8,272 bases of DNA, taken from positions 1-8,272 of the forward strand of contig DATKPC010000005.1 of NCBI GenBank assembly GCA_035524275.1, in the 5' to 3' direction. Below the pieces are notes generated by a model. That model did no database searches. It was given only the letters and a program-made list of their open reading frames with translations, and was not told where the DNA came from. Source of the DNA: DATKPC01 sp035524275. Lineage in GTDB: Bacteria > Pseudomonadota > Gammaproteobacteria > Burkholderiales > Burkholderiaceae_F. Of the stretch, positions 6,637-8,272 are shown in pieces. The translations under genes were made by a program, and so were the position numbers. Position 1 is the stretch's first letter, and each line of letters opens with the position of its first letter.

Positions 6637-6799
6637 GTAACCATCGCCCGCCCAAGGAACGATGGAGGAGACGCGTCGAGCCTACGTCACTGCAATGCAG
6701 CAATCCAATAGCGATTGCGAATAAGCCTCATCGCCATCGCCAATCGCGATGTCTCGAAGGCCCGGCCGGCGGCAAATCGAGACATCCGTCGACCGTGCG
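6637..6799 (-). other. Structured non-coding stretch: long 3' UTR or small RNA
   Basis: No credible gene is seen here. Several inverted repeats are packed before the terminator: ATGTCTCGA/TCGAGACAT (6749-6757 with 6777-6785, 9 bp perfect, 19-nt loop); GCGATTG/CAATCGC (6711-6717 with 6741-6747); GCAATC/GATTGC (6700-6705 with 6713-6718, overlapping the previous one); CTGCA/TGCAG (6690-6700); and CCATCG/CGATGG (6641-6646 with 6660-6665). The last sits only 4 nt from the terminator stem. This could be the folded 3' UTR of the upstream gene, with the 9-bp hairpin 14 nt past its stop, or a terminator-ended small RNA. No promoter specific to it was identified. Confidence 0.45.
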
Positions 6800-7654
6800 T
6801 CAGCTCCAGTCGTCCGAACCGCCGCCAAAGCCGCCATCGCCACCGCCTCCGCCACCGTCATCCCACGAGCCGGAATCCTGGATGCCGAAATCGCGGCCCC
6901 CGGCGTCCTCGTCGCGGGCGGCTGGCGCCGCCGCGTCCGTGCCCCACGACGACGCGTCGCGCGAGCGCGCGTGCCCCTCGATGACATCGCGGGCCAGCGC
7001 CTCGCCGGCCATCATCCCGGCGCCCACCGCCGCGCCCGTCGCGAGCCCACCAAGGATGCCGGATCCGAGGCCGCCGCCCATCGCACCGGTCGGCCCCATC
7101 GGCGCCGGACCGTACGGCCCCTGCGGACCCTGCGGACCATAAGGCGGCGCGCCGCCTCCGTAGGTCGCGTAGCCGGACCCCGGCGGACCGGACACGGCCG
7201 CACGGCGCCGCGCGCGGAAAAAGGCAACCAGAAGCACGATGGCACCGCCGGCGAGCAGCAGCGGCATCCAGGGGACGCCGGCCGCGGGGGGCGCCTGGAC
7301 GACGCTCGCGCGACCCGGCGCGCCGCCCGCGATCATCCCGCGCAGCGCCTCGACGGACTCCGACTTGACGAACCGCAGTCCGGGCTCGATCGATTCCGCG
7401 CGTCGCAACTCCGCATTCGCCTCGGTGCGCCGCCCTTCGCGCGCCAGGACCTCGGCTTCGACGTAGTGCGCCTTCGCGCTGTTCGGATGGTCGCGAAGCA
7501 CCTGCGCCATCATCGCCTCGGCATCGGCGAGCCGGCCGGCGTGCACCGCGTCGTAGACCTGGTCGAGCGTGGCATCGGCCGCATGGGCAGCCGCCACGAG
7601 CACCAGCCCGGACAGGAGCCCGGCGACGCCACGGCGTATCACAAGGAAACTCAT
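6800..7654 (-). CDS. TPR-like exported membrane protein with Gly/Pro-rich tail, unknown
   Basis: 284 residues from the ATG at 7654, chosen because GAGGA (7663-7667) lies 8 nt upstream and a signal peptide begins at once; the frame further upstream is not protein-like. Residues 1-26 are a signal sequence (RR, hydrophobic core, AHA-ADA cleavage site). Residues 28-110 look like one or two tetratricopeptide repeats: LDQVYDAVHAGRLADAEAMM, then HPNSAKAHYVEAEVLAREGR and a further helix. A transmembrane helix spans about 128-146, followed by RARRR. Next come a Gly/Pro/Tyr segment with YGPQGPQGPYGP (172-183) and a glycine-zipper-like stretch GGGLGSGILGGLATGAAVGAG (193-213). The tail is acidic and Gly-rich, ending GGGSDDWS. 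The predicted arrangement is periplasmic TPR, then cytoplasmic tail. Similar proteins occur in Burkholderiales without a known role as far as I recall. It is transcribed towards the strong terminator at 6602 and appears monocistronic. Confidence 0.85.
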   Translation of the reverse strand: MSFLVIRRGVAGLLSGLVLVAAAHAADATLDQVYDAVHAGRLADAEAMMAQVLRDHPNSAKAHYVEAEVLAREGRRTEANAELRRAESIEPGLRFVKSESVEALRGMIAGGAPGRASVVQAPPAAGVPWMPLLLAGGAIVLLVAFFRARRRAAVSGPPGSGYATYGGGAPPYGPQGPQGPYGPAPMGPTGAMGGGLGSGILGGLATGAAVGAGMMAGEALARDVIEGHARSRDASSWGTDAAAPAARDEDAGGRDFGIQDSGSWDDGGGGGGDGGFGGGSDDWS

Positions 7655-8055
7655 CGTTTTGTTCCTCGAAATGGAAACCCCGTGCAGATCGGGGCGCCAG
7701 CGCGCGGATGCAACCCTGGCGAGGGTCGGCGCCCTGTTCGCGCGATGCACCGCGGCTCCTGACAAGGCCGCATCATCCGGGACCACGATGAAGCCGGGAT
7801 TAGGGCCTCGAGCCTGCGCCCGCGGACGAGCGGCCGGACCCGGTCACGCAGGACGCGTTCGTCACATTCCGGTCACGTTGCCGTCACCGCGCAGACACCC
7901 CGCAAGCACGCGGTCGCGCCACCGGACGCCTGTTCCTTATGCTTGCACGCGGCGCCGGACATCGTCCGTGACGCCGCGAGCGAAGTCAGGACAACCACAA
8001 GACCGATACCGGCTTCAGGCCGTGCTGCGACGACGCGGCCGAGGGAGAAGAGACC
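7655..8055. other. Divergent intergenic region (401 bp)
   Basis: It separates two genes transcribed away from each other, so it should hold both promoters. Frames that cross it translate to low-complexity Arg/Ala/Pro sequence and none has a family signature. It contains the GTCAC repeat array near its middle. TATGCT (7938-7943) on the plus strand is a weak -10 candidate without a matching -35, and TTGTCA on the minus strand (near 7765) is a -35-like hexamer without a good -10. Neither promoter can be placed with confidence. Confidence 0.5.
7861..7887 (+). promoter_or_regulatory. Three GTCAC direct repeats with 11-bp period (candidate response-regulator site)
   Basis: GTCAC begins at 7861, 7872 and 7883, so the spacing is exactly 11 bp twice. 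Each copy is preceded by a C two bases before, giving CNGTCAC units separated by 4 bp. This is the layout of PhoB-type boxes (CTGTCAT-like heptamers at 11-bp period), although the T at position 2 is replaced. A further CCGGTCACG at 7840-7848 matches 7869-7877 exactly but is 18 bp out from the first repeat and off the register. The orientation faces the small plus-strand gene, yet no -10 is seen just downstream. The regulator is inferred from geometry only. Confidence 0.45.
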
Positions 8056-8247
8056 GTGAATGAACCCCTGGCGGACCTGGGTCGCCGGCTTGCCGTCGAA
8101 TCGAACGACGGGCGTGGCGCGACGTCCGCGACGACGGGACACGATGCGGCGGACGACGAGCCGCTCTTCGGGACGGCCTCCGCCATCGTCCTCGCTGTCT
8201 CGATCGGCGCGCTGTTCTGGGCCGCCCTCTTCGTCCTGGCGTCCTGA
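8056..8247 (+). CDS. Small single-pass membrane protein, unknown
   Basis: 63 residues from a GTG start (MNEPLADLGRRLAVES). The N-terminal 36 residues are hydrophilic and acidic; residues about 40-62 form one hydrophobic helix (ASAIVLAVSIGALFWAALFV) running to the C-terminus. GGGAG (8043-8047) lies 8 nt upstream of the GTG. Nearly every third codon position is G or C, as expected for a real gene here. The overlapping frame from the ATG at 8060 gives an Arg/Ser/Pro-rich sequence and is rejected. The tail-anchored layout suggests an inner-membrane protein with its N-terminus in the cytoplasm. It is the only plus-strand gene and is divergent from the TPR-like gene. No family is recognised. Confidence 0.72.
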   Translation: MNEPLADLGRRLAVESNDGRGATSATTGHDAADDEPLFGTASAIVLAVSIGALFWAALFVLAS

Positions 8248-8270
8248 GGCATCCTGAGGCGTCCTAGCCC
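8233..8270. repeat. Short 10-bp tandem repeat over the stop codon
   Basis: Three to four degenerate copies of a 10-bp unit: GTCCTGAGGC at 8241-8250, ATCCTGAGGC at 8251-8260, then GTCCTAGCCC, with a diverged GTCCTGGC before. The first TGA is the stop codon of the small membrane gene, and each further copy carries another stop (TGA, TAG). Confidence 0.55.
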
Positions 8271-8272
8271 GC

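Noticed and set aside
6491..6703. N-terminal extension of the histidine kinase
   Set aside because: It would read through the strong terminator hairpin and gives an Arg-rich sequence with no domain.
7873..8142. Minus-strand open frame in the divergent region
   Set aside because: Overlaps the small plus-strand gene, has no ribosome-binding site that I can see and no recognisable features.
8060..8257. Alternative plus-strand frame starting at the ATG at 8060
   Set aside because: Arg/Ser/Pro-rich, no membrane helix; the GTG frame at 8056 has a clear helix and good codon use.
1..8272. CRISPR arrays, tRNA/rRNA genes, insertion sequences, attachment sites
   Set aside because: Looked for direct repeats with spacers, cloverleaf patterns, transposase motifs and terminal inverted repeats; none was found.

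Overview
The window is about 70% GC by eye and densely coding. Protein features (a Burkholderia-type PEGA sequence, a TPR/Gly-rich protein, a BarA-like hybrid kinase) suggest a betaproteobacterium, probably of the order Burkholderiales. The genus cannot be told from this sequence. Six of the seven genes lie on the minus strand, so transcription runs mostly from right to left.

Region 1 (1-2928) is a sugar-nucleotide and polysaccharide operon read leftwards: UDP-glucose 6-dehydrogenase (ugd), then a UDP-glucuronate 4-epimerase overlapping it by an ATGA junction, then a polysaccharide deacetylase (NodB fold) cut off by the window edge. Together the first two make UDP-glucuronate and UDP-galacturonate, precursors for an acidic capsule, exopolysaccharide or LPS. 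An AT-rich 203-bp gap upstream of ugd holds a good sigma70-type promoter and an inverted repeat.

Region 2 (2929-4471) holds two uncharacterised membrane proteins. One is a 325-residue single-pass protein with a C-terminal PEGA-like domain; the other is a 113-residue protein with two predicted transmembrane helices.

Region 3 (4472-6799) encodes a hybrid histidine kinase (TM, HisKA, HATPase, receiver, HPt) with no recognisable sensor domain. It is insulated from the upstream gene by a very strong intrinsic terminator, preceded by an unusually structured non-coding stretch.

Region 4 (6800-8272) contains a secreted/membrane TPR-like protein with a Gly/Pro-rich tail on the minus strand. A 401-bp intergenic region follows, with three GTCAC repeats at 11-bp period. 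It is followed by a small plus-strand single-pass membrane protein, with a short tandem repeat over its stop codon.

No clearly new defence, mobile or RNA-guided system is visible. The points most worth a second look are the deacetylase motif with a missing metal-ligand Asp, the orphan PEGA membrane protein, the 11-bp-period repeats, and the structured RNA before the terminator.
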